A DNA stretch of 64,000 bases from positions 372,001 to 436,000 of the forward strand of contig NZ_SOMG01000030.1 in assembly GCF_004402045.1 (NCBI RefSeq). The letters are read 5' to 3'. Source of the stretch: Lelliottia nimipressuralis (lineage in GTDB: Bacteria > Pseudomonadota > Gammaproteobacteria > Enterobacterales > Enterobacteriaceae). Both the position numbers and the translations under genes were made by a program. Each line of letters begins with the position of its first letter. The first letter of the stretch is position 1. Positions 18,071 to 27,706 of this stretch are shown here, piece by piece. The notes below the pieces were generated by a model that was not told the DNA's origin, did no database searches, and worked only from the letters and a program-made list of their open reading frames with translations.

Positions 18071-18519
18071 CAGAAAAATGTCCACGCTATGCGGTCTTTT
18101 GGTCGTGCAATCAAATTGTATTTTTCTTGCGTACGTGTTGAAACTCGATGAAGAGTCAGTGCAAGCGAGGTCCATCCTAGCCAGGGGATGTAACGACCAA
18201 TTACCGCAGCGAGTTTGTTAGTTGGCTGCATTCTGACTCCAACGGGAGTGGGAATTTTAATCCCGAAAGGGAGACGTGCGTCCCGTAAAATTATTCGCGC
18301 GTACTTTGAAACAACGCTCGTCCCCAGGATAGCGCCTTCAGGTTTTGCCCGAGTACCTAGCCATGGTTGCCCGCCCAAAATAGCCGCGCCTGAAACGGCA
18401 TCTATCCCCAACTCCATACAGAACTCCTCCAGAAAAATGATCTCAAGTAACTCACCTGGAGTGAGGTTTGAATGGCCTCTGTAGAAGTAGGTTCCGTTAA
18501 TCTCTTCCGTAGTATCCAT
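18070..18519 (-). CDS. Candidate T6SS effector cotranscribed with hcp
   Basis: A 149-residue protein of no recognised enzymatic family. It starts at 18519, 13 bases after the hcp stop, with TGGGG as ribosome site; an in-frame extension runs back through hcp and is rejected. The central part is Gly/Ala-rich (GIDAVSGAAILGGQPWLG, KPEGAILGTSVVSKYA), followed by a hydrophobic stretch (YIPWLGWTSLALTL) and a basic C-terminus (ARPKDRIAW). That pattern could be membrane-interacting. Being sandwiched between hcp and a coupled DUF1493 gene suggests an Hcp-delivered cargo. Function not established from sequence. Confidence 0.6.
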   Translation of the reverse strand: MDTTEEINGTYFYRGHSNLTPGELLEIIFLEEFCMELGIDAVSGAAILGGQPWLGTRAKPEGAILGTSVVSKYARIILRDARLPFGIKIPTPVGVRMQPTNKLAAVIGRYIPWLGWTSLALTLHRVSTRTQEKYNLIARPKDRIAWTFF

Positions 18520-18532
18520 ACCAATACCCCAG

Positions 18533-19015
18533 TTACGCTGTCGCCCGTTCATTCCATGCGTCAGAGAAAATGATATTGCCGTCGTTATGTTTCCACGTAA
18601 TTTTCTCATAGCGCAATTCAACCGTTTCGAGGTGGTTGTTATTATTATCGCCCGGCGCGGCCATTGCAGGTGATACCGAAACAATCCGCACGCCTTCCAG
18701 AAGAATATTGAAGTACTCTGCTTCAAGACCTGCGTCATTAATCTTATAGAATTTGAGTTCGGCTTTTTGTAGAGCCTGACCTGTCGCGACCGCTTTATAG
18801 AGATAGGGTGATGAGTAATCGAATTCCTTTACGATCATCATCGGGGAGTGGATGCGTTTACCCGTAGGTTTACCTGTCAGGTTATCGGTCGGAGTCGAAA
18901 GATTGTGGTGAAATCCTTTGAACTCAATGCTGTATTCCCTGTGCTGCACATCACAACCACCTTTAATCAGTGCACCACCGTCATCGAATAACCACATATT
19001 GCCTGGAATAGCCAT
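18533..19015 (-). CDS. hcp: Hcp family type VI secretion tube protein
   Basis: A 160-residue Hcp protein: MAIPGNMWLFDDGG, KGFHHNLSTP, the RIHSPMMIVKEFDYSSPYL block and the late LETVELRYEKITW strand are family hallmarks. Hcp hexamers stack to form the T6SS inner tube and can carry small effectors in their lumen. No other T6SS structural genes are in the window, so this is an orphan hcp islet (hcp, 18070-18519, 17741-18070) relying on a T6SS core elsewhere. GAAGGG precedes the ATG. Confidence 0.92.
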   Translation of the reverse strand: MAIPGNMWLFDDGGALIKGGCDVQHREYSIEFKGFHHNLSTPTDNLTGKPTGKRIHSPMMIVKEFDYSSPYLYKAVATGQALQKAELKFYKINDAGLEAEYFNILLEGVRIVSVSPAMAAPGDNNNNHLETVELRYEKITWKHNDGNIIFSDAWNERATA

Positions 19016-19149
19016 TTTAAAACCCTTCTTTTCTTAGGATGGAGTCGATGAGCTTACAAAAAGAGGGAGGGGCGATAAATGCACGAAATGGCTATAATTA
19101 ATTGATTTTTATTAATTTTAAATTAAGCGTGACTAACGTAAGAAACGAC

Positions 19150-19177
19150 CCCCCGCACAATTACGCTCATGCGGGGG
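19150..19177 (-). terminator. Hairpin after ynfM
   Basis: CCCCCGCA (19150-19157) and TGCGGGGG (19170-19177) flank a 12-base loop, 12 bases past the ynfM stop. On the minus strand the stem is followed by GTCGTTTCTT, weakly T-rich. Likely ynfM terminator. Confidence 0.55.
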
Positions 19178-19188
19178 ATAGCGTTTGT

Positions 19189-20442
19189 TTATTTCAAACG
19201 CTGATGCAAACTCCCCCCCACCAGCAGCGCCGCGCACAGCATCAGCGCAATAAACCCGCCCACACCGTTCCAGCCGTAGTTATGCCAGAACACACCGCCG
19301 AGCGTCCCGGCGATGCTGGAACCCAGGTAATAGCTAAACAGATACAGCGACGATGCCTGTCCTTTGGCGCGACGCGCGCGCGGACCAATCCAGCTGCTGG
19401 CGACCGAGTGGGCGGCGAAGAACCCCGCTGAGAAGAGCAGCATTCCAGCAAAAATTAGCCACAGGGAGGAGAAGAGCGTCAGCAGCAGGCCGAGCAGCAT
19501 CATCGCCGTGAAGAACAGCATGACCGGACCGCGCCCATAGCGTGCGGTCATCGCCCCGGCTTTCGGCGAACTCCAGGTGCCGGTCAGGTACGCCACGGAA
19601 AGCAGGCCGACCACCGCCTGGCTCAGATGCCACGGGGAGAGCATCAGGCGATAGCCAATATAGTTAAACAGCGTGACGAAGGAGCCCATCAGCAGGAAGC
19701 CTGCCAGAAACAGGCGCGGCAGCCCCTTGTCGCGCCAGTGCAGGCGGAAGTTGATAAACAGCGTTTTTGGGCGCAGGGAGGTAGGACGGAAATGACGAGA
19801 CTCCGGCAGAATTTTCCAGAACATCAGGGCTGATGCCAGCGCGAAACAGCCGATGACCGCCAGCGCAATACGCCAGTTAAAGAAGTCCGTGAACACCCCG
19901 CTCAGGAGGCGTCCGCTCATACCGCCAATCGAGTTTCCGCTGATGTAAAGCCCCATAGAAAAGGCAACAAAGCTCGGGTGGATCTCCTCGCTAAGATAGG
20001 TCATCCCGACCGCTGCCACGCCGCTGAGCGATAACCCAATCAGCGCGCGCATCACAAGAATACCGTGCCAGCTGGTCATCATGGTCGAAAGTAACGTACA
20101 GACCGAGGCCAGCATCAGGGCGGTCACCATCACCGGTTTACGGCCAATGGCATCGGACAGCGGGCCGGTAAAGAGCAGGCCAATCGCCAGCATACCGGTA
20201 GAAATGGAGAGGGAAATGCTGCTGCTGGCAGGCGATACGCCAAACTCATGAGAGAGCACGGGCAGGATCGGCTGAACGCAATAGAGCAGGGCGAAAGTGG
20301 CCAGACCGGCGGAAAAGAGCGCCAGCGTGACGCGCATAAATTGGGGGGTACCACGTTTAATGAACTGAACCGGCTGCAATGTTGCAGGTAAATCATTGAT
20401 ATCTCTGGCCGGATCGATATCAATAGTAGTTGTACGACTCAC
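19189..20442 (-). CDS. ynfM: MFS transporter YnfM
   Basis: A 417-residue twelve-TM major facilitator protein matching E. coli YnfM throughout (for example SEEIHPSFVAFSMGLYISG and FFAAHSVASSWIGPRA). E. coli YnfM is reported as an arabinose/drug-type exporter of broad but poorly defined role. The start is taken as the GTG at 20442 (VSRTTTIDIDP) with AAGGAAA upstream, as in E. coli, not the ATG 54 bases earlier. Divergent from its neighbour regulator ynfL. Confidence 0.95.
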   Translation of the reverse strand: MSRTTTIDIDPARDINDLPATLQPVQFIKRGTPQFMRVTLALFSAGLATFALLYCVQPILPVLSHEFGVSPASSSISLSISTGMLAIGLLFTGPLSDAIGRKPVMVTALMLASVCTLLSTMMTSWHGILVMRALIGLSLSGVAAVGMTYLSEEIHPSFVAFSMGLYISGNSIGGMSGRLLSGVFTDFFNWRIALAVIGCFALASALMFWKILPESRHFRPTSLRPKTLFINFRLHWRDKGLPRLFLAGFLLMGSFVTLFNYIGYRLMLSPWHLSQAVVGLLSVAYLTGTWSSPKAGAMTARYGRGPVMLFFTAMMLLGLLLTLFSSLWLIFAGMLLFSAGFFAAHSVASSWIGPRARRAKGQASSLYLFSYYLGSSIAGTLGGVFWHNYGWNGVGGFIALMLCAALLVGGSLHQRLK

Positions 20443-20563
20443 ACAGTTTCCTTGCTTAAACATCCCCGTGATTTCTGGTGACGGGTATGACCACATGTTC
20501 AGGGTAGGAAAATGTAAATATTCTGTCTAATATATTAATAATCTCAAATGATACTTTAAAAAT

Positions 20564-21496
20564 ATGAATATCGAGCTGCGTCATCTTCGCTACTTTGTCG
20601 CCGTCGCTGAAGAGCTGCATTTTGGCCGCGCGGCGGCGCGGCTGAATATCTCTCAGCCACCGTTAAGCCAGCAGATTCAGATCCTTGAACAGCAGGTCGG
20701 GGCGCGTCTACTGGCCCGCACTAACCGCAGCGTGAGCCTGACGGCGGCGGGAAAGCAGTTTCTGAACGACAGCCGACAAATCCTGAGCATGGTCGAGGAT
20801 GCAGCCGCCCGGGCAGAACGGCTGTATCTCGGGGAAGCCGGAGAGCTGCGAATCGGGTTTACCTCATCCGCACCGTTTATCAGCGCCGTCTCGGAGACCC
20901 TGTCGTCATTCCGTCGTCACTTTCCGGATGTTCATATTCAGACGCGTGAAATCAACACCCGCGAGCAGATTGCACCGCTGAATGAAGGTTCTTTGGATCT
21001 GGGGCTGATGCGTAATACCCAGCTGCCGGACACGCTGGCGTGGGAGGTGATCCTGCGCGAACCGCTGATGGCCATGATCCCACACGATCACCCGCTGGCG
21101 TCGCGTCCGTCGGTTTCGCTGGCAGAGCTCGCAAAAGAGCCGTTCGTCTTTTTTGACCCGCAGGTCGGGACGGGGCTGTATGACGATATTCTGGGTCTGA
21201 TGCGCCGCTACGATCTTGCTCCTGTCATCACCCAGGAAGTCGGGGAAGCGATGACCATTATTGGTCTGGTCGCCGCCGGGCTGGGCGTGTCTATTCTCCC
21301 GGCCTCCTTTAAACGGGTACAATTACGCGAAATGCGCTGGGTGACCATCGCCGAAGAGGATGCCGTTTCAGAGATGTGGCTGGTCTGGTCAAAACATCGT
21401 GAACAGGGCCATGCCGCACAGCGCTTCAAACAGCAGCTAATTAACGCCTCTGCTGGCCGATATTTTCAGGCGAAAGGGGGTAAAAATGTGCGGTAA
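20564..21496 (+). CDS. ynfL: LysR-family regulator YnfL
   Basis: A 310-residue LysR-type regulator, with N-terminal HTH (FGRAAARLNISQPPLSQQI) and a substrate-binding domain (LRIGFTSSAPFI onward). The match to E. coli YnfL is strong. It is divergent from ynfM over 121 AT-rich bases, so it most likely controls ynfM and itself. The inducer is unknown. Confidence 0.94.
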   Translation: MNIELRHLRYFVAVAEELHFGRAAARLNISQPPLSQQIQILEQQVGARLLARTNRSVSLTAAGKQFLNDSRQILSMVEDAAARAERLYLGEAGELRIGFTSSAPFISAVSETLSSFRRHFPDVHIQTREINTREQIAPLNEGSLDLGLMRNTQLPDTLAWEVILREPLMAMIPHDHPLASRPSVSLAELAKEPFVFFDPQVGTGLYDDILGLMRRYDLAPVITQEVGEAMTIIGLVAAGLGVSILPASFKRVQLREMRWVTIAEEDAVSEMWLVWSKHREQGHAAQRFKQQLINASAGRYFQAKGGKNVR

Positions 21497-21557
21497 ATCA
21501 CATGGCTAAGTAAATATTTGACGGCAGCCATGCAAGTGCTTCACCATAGCCAACAGT

Positions 21558-21579
21558 TTATTTCGAAGCTCGAAAATAA
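21558..21579 (+). promoter_or_regulatory. Mlc operator in front of mlc
   Basis: A 22-base palindrome-like site with half sites TTATTTCG and CGAAAATAA, separated by AAGCT, ends 11 bases before the mlc start codon. It fits the Mlc/NagC operator pattern (TTATTT...AAATAA). Mlc autoregulation is known in E. coli. Its closeness to the start codon means bound Mlc would also sit over the ribosome-site region. Confidence 0.7.
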
Positions 21580-21590
21580 GGGAGTACGAG

Positions 21591-22811
21591 GTGGTTGCTG
21601 ATAGTCAGCCAGGGCACATCGATCAGATTAAGCAGACCAACGCCGGCGCGGTATATCGCCTGATTGATCAGCTTGGTCCGGTTTCGCGTATCGATCTTTC
21701 GCGCCTGGCACAGCTGGCACCCGCCAGTATCACCAAGATTGTCCGCGAAATGCTGGAAGCGCACCTGGTTCAGGAAACGGAAATTCAGGAGCCGGGCAGC
21801 CGTGGCCGTCCGGCCGTCGGGCTGGTGGTCGAGACGGAAGCGTGGCACTACCTGTCGCTGCGCATCAGTCGGGGCGAGATCTTCCTCGCACTGCGCGATC
21901 TGAGCAGCAAGCTGGTGGTGGAAGACCGGCTTGAACTGCCCCTCAACGCGGAAGAACCGCTCCTCGACGCGATTGTCACTCACATCGATCACTTCTTTAT
22001 TCGCCATCAGCAGCGGCTTGAGCGCTTAACGGCGATTGCCATCACTATGCCGGGCATTATTGATACCGAGAATGGCATCGTTCACCGCATGCCGTTTTAT
22101 GACGATGTCAAAGAGATGCCGCTGGGCGAAGTACTGAAAAACCACACCGGCGTGCCGGTCTATATTCAGCATGACATCAGCGCCTGGACCATGGCCGAGG
22201 CGCTGTTTGGCGCATCCCGCGGTGCGCGGGATGTGATTCAGGTGGTCATCGACCATAACGTCGGGGCGGGCGTGATCACCGACGGACGTCTTCTCCACGC
22301 CGGAAGCAGCAGCCTGGTGGAAATTGGCCACACCCAGGTCGACCCGTACGGCAAGCGCTGCTACTGCGGGAACCACGGCTGTCTGGAGACCATTGCCAGC
22401 GTGGAAAGCGTGCTGGAGCTGGCGCAGGTGAGGCTCGGCCAGTCCATGAGCTCCTCGCTGCACGGACAACCCTTAACGGTGGATTCCCTCTGCGCCGCAG
22501 CGCGCCAGGGCGATCTGCTGGCGAAGGACATTATTACCGGCGTGGGGAATAACGTTGGCCGCATTCTGGCCATTATGGTGAACCTCTTTAACCCGCAAAA
22601 AATCCTCATTGGCTCGCCGCTCAGCCAGGCGGCGGAGATCTTATTCCCGGCGATCTCGGCCTGTATCCATCAGCAGTCGCTTCCCGCCTACAGCAAAAAT
22701 ATTGCGGTAGAAAGCACCCAGTTTTCCAACCAGGGTACGATGGCCGGCGCGGCGCTGGTCAAAGACGCCATGTATAACGGCTCGCTGTTGATCCGCCTGT
22801 TACAGGGTTAA
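21591..22811 (+). CDS. mlc: Glucose-responsive repressor Mlc (DgsA)
   Basis: A 406-residue ROK-family repressor, matching E. coli Mlc. The N-terminal HTH (RIDLSRLAQLAPASITKIV) is followed by the ROK fold with zinc-binding block HTQVDPYGKRCYCGNHGC. Mlc represses ptsG, ptsHI, manXYZ and malT, and is released when dephosphorylated EIICB-Glc sequesters it. The start is GTG 21591 as in E. coli. Confidence 0.96.
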   Translation: MVADSQPGHIDQIKQTNAGAVYRLIDQLGPVSRIDLSRLAQLAPASITKIVREMLEAHLVQETEIQEPGSRGRPAVGLVVETEAWHYLSLRISRGEIFLALRDLSSKLVVEDRLELPLNAEEPLLDAIVTHIDHFFIRHQQRLERLTAIAITMPGIIDTENGIVHRMPFYDDVKEMPLGEVLKNHTGVPVYIQHDISAWTMAEALFGASRGARDVIQVVIDHNVGAGVITDGRLLHAGSSSLVEIGHTQVDPYGKRCYCGNHGCLETIASVESVLELAQVRLGQSMSSSLHGQPLTVDSLCAAARQGDLLAKDIITGVGNNVGRILAIMVNLFNPQKILIGSPLSQAAEILFPAISACIHQQSLPAYSKNIAVESTQFSNQGTMAGAALVKDAMYNGSLLIRLLQG

Positions 22812-22941
22812 CTCTTTTCCGCAGATGTAAGAAAAATTGCGCTATCTCAAGCCGGGTAGCGCACGCATCCCGTAGACTTCCTCCACTGAATTATTTACCT
22901 GGTTTATATTTTCGAAGCATACCCAAGAGGTGGAGTGAGTC

Positions 22942-23637
22942 ATGCTTAAGCGTTTCTTTGTTACTGGTACAGATACCTCTGTCGGCAAGACCGTCGTATC
23001 CCGCGCATTGCTGCAGGCTCTTGCAGCAAGCGGTAAACGCGTGGCAGGGTACAAACCGGTCGCAAAAGGCAGTAAAGAGACGCCAGAGGGATTGCGTAAT
23101 AAAGACGCCCTGGTGCTGCAAAGCGTCTCGTCACTGGAACTGCCTTATCACGCGGTCAATCCCATTGCGTTAAGCGAAGAGGAGAGCAGCGTAGCGCACA
23201 GCGGCCTGATTAATTATCCCCTGTTGTCCGACGGCCTGGCGAACCTGAGCGAGAAGGTCGATCACGTGGTGGTCGAAGGCACGGGCGGCTGGCGCAGCCT
23301 GATGAATGACCTGCGTCCGCTTTCTGAATGGGTGGTGCAGGAACAGCTTCCGGTGGTGATGGTGGTGGGTATCCAGGAAGGGTGCATCAACCATGCGCTG
23401 CTGACGGCGCAGGCGATTGCCAATGACGGCCTGCCGCTGATTGGCTGGGTGGCAAACCGCATCAACCCGGGCCTGGCGCACTACGCTGAGATCATCGACG
23501 TGCTGAGTACCAAACTGCCCGGACCGCTGGTGGGTGAACTGCCTTATCTGCCTCGCGCCGAACAGCGCGAGCTAGCGCAGTACATCGATCTCTCTGCCCT
23601 CGGTGGCGTGTTGACCGTAGACCGAGTCGTGGCGTAA
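22942..23637 (+). CDS. bioD2: Dethiobiotin synthetase homologue BioD2 (YnfK)
   Basis: A 231-residue P-loop ATP-dependent carboxylase. The P-loop GTDTSVGKT is at residues 8-16 and the second block [11 protein letters not shown] is intact. E. coli YnfK is the second dethiobiotin synthetase beside BioD in the bio operon. Its last 66 bases overlap clcB on the opposite strand, tail to tail. Upstream GGTGGAGTGAG gives a good ribosome site. Confidence 0.94.
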   Translation: MLKRFFVTGTDTSVGKTVVSRALLQALAASGKRVAGYKPVAKGSKETPEGLRNKDALVLQSVSSLELPYHAVNPIALSEEESSVAHSGLINYPLLSDGLANLSEKVDHVVVEGTGGWRSLMNDLRPLSEWVVQEQLPVVMVVGIQEGCINHALLTAQAIANDGLPLIGWVANRINPGLAHYAEIIDVLSTKLPGPLVGELPYLPRAEQRELAQYIDLSALGGVLTVDRVVA

Positions 23638-24882
23638 GGTCCGCGACAGCACGGACGCCACCACGCAGGCGACCAGTAAACCGGGCAGTAAAAAATACTG
23701 CCCGGTCATTTCACAGACCATCAGCGCCGACATAATAGGCGCATGCGTGGTCGCAGCGAGTAACGTTGCCATTCCCGCCAGACCCAGCAAAATCGCCGTC
23801 TCAGAACCCGGTAACCACAGCGCGAAAAGTTGTGCAAACAGCATGCCTGTCGCCATGCCGACAAACAGCGTGGGCGTAAACACCCCGCCCGGCGCGCCCG
23901 AACCGCTGCTTGCCAGTACCGCCAGCAATTTACAGATAAACACCCCGGCAATGACCGTCAGCAGGGGCGGGGCGAGCAGAAAAGCTTGAACCACGCTGTA
24001 GCCATTCCCCCACACCTTTGGCGTGAGGAGAGACAGCAGCCCGACGATCAAACCGCCCAGCGCCAGCTGCCAGGGCGGAGAAAGTTTCAGGCGCAAAAAT
24101 AAAGAATGACTGAACGCCATCAGCCACATCAGCAGCGGACCGCAGAGCCCCGCCAGCAGGCCCATGGCGACCAGCAGGCCATAATCTGCCGCGCTGAGGA
24201 TGCCGCTCAGATGGACCGCGTAGAGCGTGCCGGCACCCGGTGACAGGAGCTGCGTGGTGAGAAGCGCCACCACCGCCGCAATCACCACGGGGCCGAGCGA
24301 GGCCAGCATCAGCGTGCCAAACAGAATCTCCGCAATGAACAGGCTTCCGGCTAAGGGCGCATGGTAGGCGCTGGCCATCCCGGCCGCGGCACCGCAGGCG
24401 ATCCAGAGCTTCCATTCTGATTTCGGCGTAAAGCGCCGGGCGAAAAAGGAGGCGGCGAGGGCGGCGAGCAGGATCATGGCCCCTTCACGCCCGATGGCGC
24501 TTCCGCTGGCAACGACCAGCAGCGAAGCAAGGGATTTAACAAGGCTGGCGCCGTAATCAAACTGGCCGTCATCAGTCTCCAGGGCTTCCATATAATCGGT
24601 GGGGGCGTGAGGCCGCTGTGCAGTCAGCCGCTGCCATCCCCAGAGCAGCAGCCCGGCAGCCAGCCCGCCCAGGGCTGGCGTCAGCGCGCGCCGCCAGGGA
24701 GATAGCGACGCGGCGGCATTCACCAGGCTCCCGCTGTCATTGCTCAGAAACAGCCACTCCAGCAGGTACATGCTGTGACGAAATACCGCAACGGCCAGCG
24801 CGGCCAGCACGCCGGTGACGGTGGCAATCAGCAGGCGACGAAACATCGCGCGGATGTCGGGGTAGGTATGAAGACGTTGCAT
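23572..24882 (-). CDS. clcB: Voltage-gated ClC-type chloride channel/transporter ClcB
   Basis: A 436-residue ClC-family membrane protein. Ion-pathway motifs [10 protein letters not shown] (with the gating Glu) and [14 protein letters not shown] are intact. ClcB of E. coli works with ClcA in extreme acid resistance. The E. coli protein starts at the equivalent of 24846 (MFRRLL); the longer start at 24882 is listed because neither has a clear ribosome site. Its C-terminal tail is unlike that of E. coli, and the 3' 66 bases overlap the end of bioD2. Confidence 0.93.
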   Translation of the reverse strand: MQRLHTYPDIRAMFRRLLIATVTGVLAALAVAVFRHSMYLLEWLFLSNDSGSLVNAAASLSPWRRALTPALGGLAAGLLLWGWQRLTAQRPHAPTDYMEALETDDGQFDYGASLVKSLASLLVVASGSAIGREGAMILLAALAASFFARRFTPKSEWKLWIACGAAAGMASAYHAPLAGSLFIAEILFGTLMLASLGPVVIAAVVALLTTQLLSPGAGTLYAVHLSGILSAADYGLLVAMGLLAGLCGPLLMWLMAFSHSLFLRLKLSPPWQLALGGLIVGLLSLLTPKVWGNGYSVVQAFLLAPPLLTVIAGVFICKLLAVLASSGSGAPGGVFTPTLFVGMATGMLFAQLFALWLPGSETAILLGLAGMATLLAATTHAPIMSALMVCEMTGQYFLLPGLLVACVVASVLSRTLRHDSVYGQHATEGREIDVLR

Positions 24883-24984
24883 GAGTCGTATTTTAACGAG
24901 GACAATACGATATTGTGGCGGGAAATCGCGGGGTTAGCAAAAGGTCTGCGTGCGAAAAGGCCGGGTGATGCCCGGCCGGAAAGG

Positions 24985-26133
24985 TTAGCTGTTGCTATGA
25001 ATATTCAGCGCTCGACGCGTACGGCCTGAACTCAGGTACTCGGCAATATAGTCCTGCGAAATCTCGCCGTTGTAGCGCCCGTCCTCATCCACGATCGGCA
25101 TCCAGCTGGTATTGCTCTCATACAAGCGAGAAAGCACCACGCGCAGGTTGTCTTCCGCTTTGCCGGTCATGCGGAACGGATGCAGGATGTCGGCGCAGGT
25201 ACCGCTGGCGTTGCGCGCTTCGCGGCGCTTAACAAAGCCCAGCGGTTTGCCGTTCTCATCGACCACCGTCACGGCACGAATGTCATTATCATCCATGGTC
25301 GCAAAGGCTTCGGGAAGCGGCGTAGAGCCCCGCACCGTGATGGTCGGCTGCTGGTCGGTCACGTCACCTGCGGAGACCAGCAGCAGGCGCTTCAGCGTAC
25401 GGTCCTGGCCGACAAACGAGCCGACAAAGTCATTCGCCGGCTTCGCCAGCAGCTCATCGGGGCTTGCGCACTGAACGATTTTCCCCTGACGGAATACCGC
25501 GATACGGTCGCCGAGCTTCAGGGCCTCGTCGATATCGTGGCTGACCAGCATGACGGTTTTTTTCAACTTGCGCTGCATCTCCAGGAACTGGTTCTGGATC
25601 ACCTCGCGGTTGATTGGGTCCACCGCGCCGAAGGGTTCATCCATCAGCAGTACCGGAGGATCCGCCGCCAGGGCGCGAATGACGCCGATACGCTGCTGCT
25701 GCCCGCCGGACATCTCGCGCGGATAGCGATTGAGGAACTTATGCGGATCCATCGCCACCATATCCATCAGCTCCTCGGCGCGGGTTTTACAGCGCGCTTT
25801 ATCCCATCCCAGCATGCGCGGTACGACGGTGATGTTCTCTTCAATGGTCATGTTCGGGAACAGGCCAATCTGCTGGATCACGTAGCCAATATTGCGGCGC
25901 AGGGTCACGGTGTCCATGCCGCTGGTGTCTTCGCCGTTAATCAGGATCGTTCCGCTGCTTGGGGCGATCAGGCGGTTAATCATCTTCAGGGTGGTGGTCT
26001 TCCCGCAGCCGGAGGGGCCGAGCAGGACGCACATTTCCCCTTCGGGCACGTTCAGGTTAACGTTATCGACGGCTTTAACGGTCTGGCCGTGCTTCTGTGA
26101 AAATTGTTTGGTGAGGTTTTCCAGTTTTATCAT
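24985..26133 (-). CDS. osmV: Osmoprotectant ABC transporter ATP-binding protein OsmV
   Basis: A 382-residue ATPase of the OsmU system (glycine betaine/choline-O-sulfate type uptake). Walker A GPSGCGKT (residues 39-46), ABC signature MSGGQQQR, Walker B LLMDEPFGAVDP and H-loop SHD are present, followed by tandem CBS domains in the C-terminal third, typical for this family and linked to ionic-strength sensing. The start ATG at 26133 shares one base with the osmW stop (TAATG); the longer frame is rejected because it lies in osmW. Confidence 0.9.
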   Translation of the reverse strand: MIKLENLTKQFSQKHGQTVKAVDNVNLNVPEGEMCVLLGPSGCGKTTTLKMINRLIAPSSGTILINGEDTSGMDTVTLRRNIGYVIQQIGLFPNMTIEENITVVPRMLGWDKARCKTRAEELMDMVAMDPHKFLNRYPREMSGGQQQRIGVIRALAADPPVLLMDEPFGAVDPINREVIQNQFLEMQRKLKKTVMLVSHDIDEALKLGDRIAVFRQGKIVQCASPDELLAKPANDFVGSFVGQDRTLKRLLLVSAGDVTDQQPTITVRGSTPLPEAFATMDDNDIRAVTVVDENGKPLGFVKRREARNASGTCADILHPFRMTGKAEDNLRVVLSRLYESNTSWMPIVDEDGRYNGEISQDYIAEYLSSGRTRRALNIHSNS

Positions 26134-26780
26134 TATCGAATCCCCTTTGGAGTCAGTACCACCTGCAGACGGTGCAGCAGCCAGTCGAGCACAATCGCTA
26201 ACAGACAAATCATCAGCGCGCCCGCAATCAACATGCGAATGTCACTTCCGCCGATGCCGTTGAGCAGCAGCAGACCCAGGCCGCCCGCGCCGATCACCGC
26301 GGCAATCGCCATAACGCCGATGTTCATCACCACGGCGGTGCGGATGCCGCCGAAAATCACCGGCAGCGCCATCGGGATTTCAACCCAGCGCAGGCGCTGC
26401 CAGAACGTCATGCCGATGCCGCGCCCGGCTTCGCGCAGGCCCGGCGGCAGGCTGTCGAGCGCGGTGTGGGTGTTACGCACAATCGGCAGCAGCGAGTAGA
26501 GAAACACCGCCGTAATCGCGGGCAGGGCGCCAATCCCCTGACCGATCAGCGAAAATAGCGGGATCATCAGGCCAAACAGAGCAATGGACGGAATGGTCAG
26601 CACGATGGTGGCTATTCCCAGCACCGGCGTCGCCAGCCACTTGTGGCGGACAATCAAAATGCCCAGCGGGACGCCGATGAGAATGGCTAAGCCCACGGCC
26701 AGCGCCACCAGCCACAGGTGCTGCAGCGTCAGGGTCAGCAGGTAGTCCCAGTTATCGAGAATGTAGTGAATCGTCTCCAT
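26133..26780 (-). CDS. osmW: Osmoprotectant ABC transporter permease OsmW
   Basis: A 215-residue permease with about five TM helices, carrying the EAA-type cytoplasmic loop PPGLREAGRGIGMTFWQRL that contacts the ATPase. Order on the minus strand is osmY, osmX, osmW, osmV, matching the Salmonella OsmU operon. Separated from osmX by eight bases. Confidence 0.9.
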   Translation of the reverse strand: METIHYILDNWDYLLTLTLQHLWLVALAVGLAILIGVPLGILIVRHKWLATPVLGIATIVLTIPSIALFGLMIPLFSLIGQGIGALPAITAVFLYSLLPIVRNTHTALDSLPPGLREAGRGIGMTFWQRLRWVEIPMALPVIFGGIRTAVVMNIGVMAIAAVIGAGGLGLLLLNGIGGSDIRMLIAGALMICLLAIVLDWLLHRLQVVLTPKGIR

Positions 26781-26788
26781 AGCGCCTC

Positions 26789-27688
26789 CTACAGCAGCTG
26801 TTTGCTACGCAGGAAATCTCGGGCGACCTGCTGCGGTGACTGATGGTCGATATCCACCTTCTTGTTCAGTTCGGTGATAACGTCGTTATTGAGCTGGGCC
26901 GAGAGGGTGTTGAGCGCCTCTTCCAGGCCCGGGTTGGCCTCCAGCGTGTCCTTACGCACCACTGGGGTGACCGCATAGCTCGGGAAGAAGCCTTTATCAT
27001 CCTTCAGCACTTTCAGGTCGAAACCCTTCACGCGGCCGTCGGTGGTGTAAATCAGACCGGCATCGACGAAGCCGTCGCGCACCGCGTTGTAAACCAGGCC
27101 GGGGTCCATCTGGCGGATCTGCGGGCGGTCCAGCGTCATGTTATAGGCCGCCTGAAGCGGCTTCATGCCGTCGCTGCGCCCGGCAAACTCCAGGTCTAAG
27201 CCCAGCAGCCAGTTTTTGTCCGGGTTGGTTTTACGAACCTGCTCAATCTTCGCCACCATCTCTGACATAGTGTTGATATGTTCCGCCTCGGCGCGCTTGC
27301 GCTGCATGGCGAAGGCATAGGTGTTGTTCATATCGGCGGGTTTGAGCCACACCAGACCGTGCTTCGCGTCCAGGCGTTTCACCGTCTCGTAAGACTCCTG
27401 CGGCGACATGCGCTTGTTGATGTGGTTAAAGATGATTAATGACGTACCGGTATATTCCCAGGTCATATCAATCTGTTTGTTGATCATCGCGTTACGGGAA
27501 ATCACCGTGGCGATATTGGTTTGCGGCTGAACCTGAAAACCCTTCTTTTGCAGGTACTGCACGGTCATCGCCGAGAGAATATGCTGCTCGGTAAAGCTCT
27601 TGGTCGCCAGAATCAGCGGTGCCGCCATTGCCTGGCTGGTGAACAGCGCCGCGGCACACAGCGCCGTCAGGCCGGAAAACAGTCTCAT
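26789..27688 (-). CDS. osmX: Osmoprotectant ABC transporter substrate-binding protein OsmX
   Basis: A 299-residue periplasmic protein of the ProX/OpuAC type. Signal peptide [19 protein letters not shown] is cut near AMA; the mature part starts [17 protein letters not shown]. The stretch [11 protein letters not shown] and the late [13 protein letters not shown] are family features. It binds quaternary ammonium osmolytes and passes them to OsmWY. AAGGAGC precedes the start. Confidence 0.92.
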   Translation of the reverse strand: MRLFSGLTALCAAALFTSQAMAAPLILATKSFTEQHILSAMTVQYLQKKGFQVQPQTNIATVISRNAMINKQIDMTWEYTGTSLIIFNHINKRMSPQESYETVKRLDAKHGLVWLKPADMNNTYAFAMQRKRAEAEHINTMSEMVAKIEQVRKTNPDKNWLLGLDLEFAGRSDGMKPLQAAYNMTLDRPQIRQMDPGLVYNAVRDGFVDAGLIYTTDGRVKGFDLKVLKDDKGFFPSYAVTPVVRKDTLEANPGLEEALNTLSAQLNNDVITELNKKVDIDHQSPQQVARDFLRSKQLL

Positions 27689-27706
27689 AAAAGCTCCTTG
27701 TTATTG

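Noticed and set aside
25180..26100. 306-codon frame antisense to osmV
   Set aside because: Long but wholly opposite to a well-recognised ABC ATPase; His/Gln-rich, no start signal, no family.
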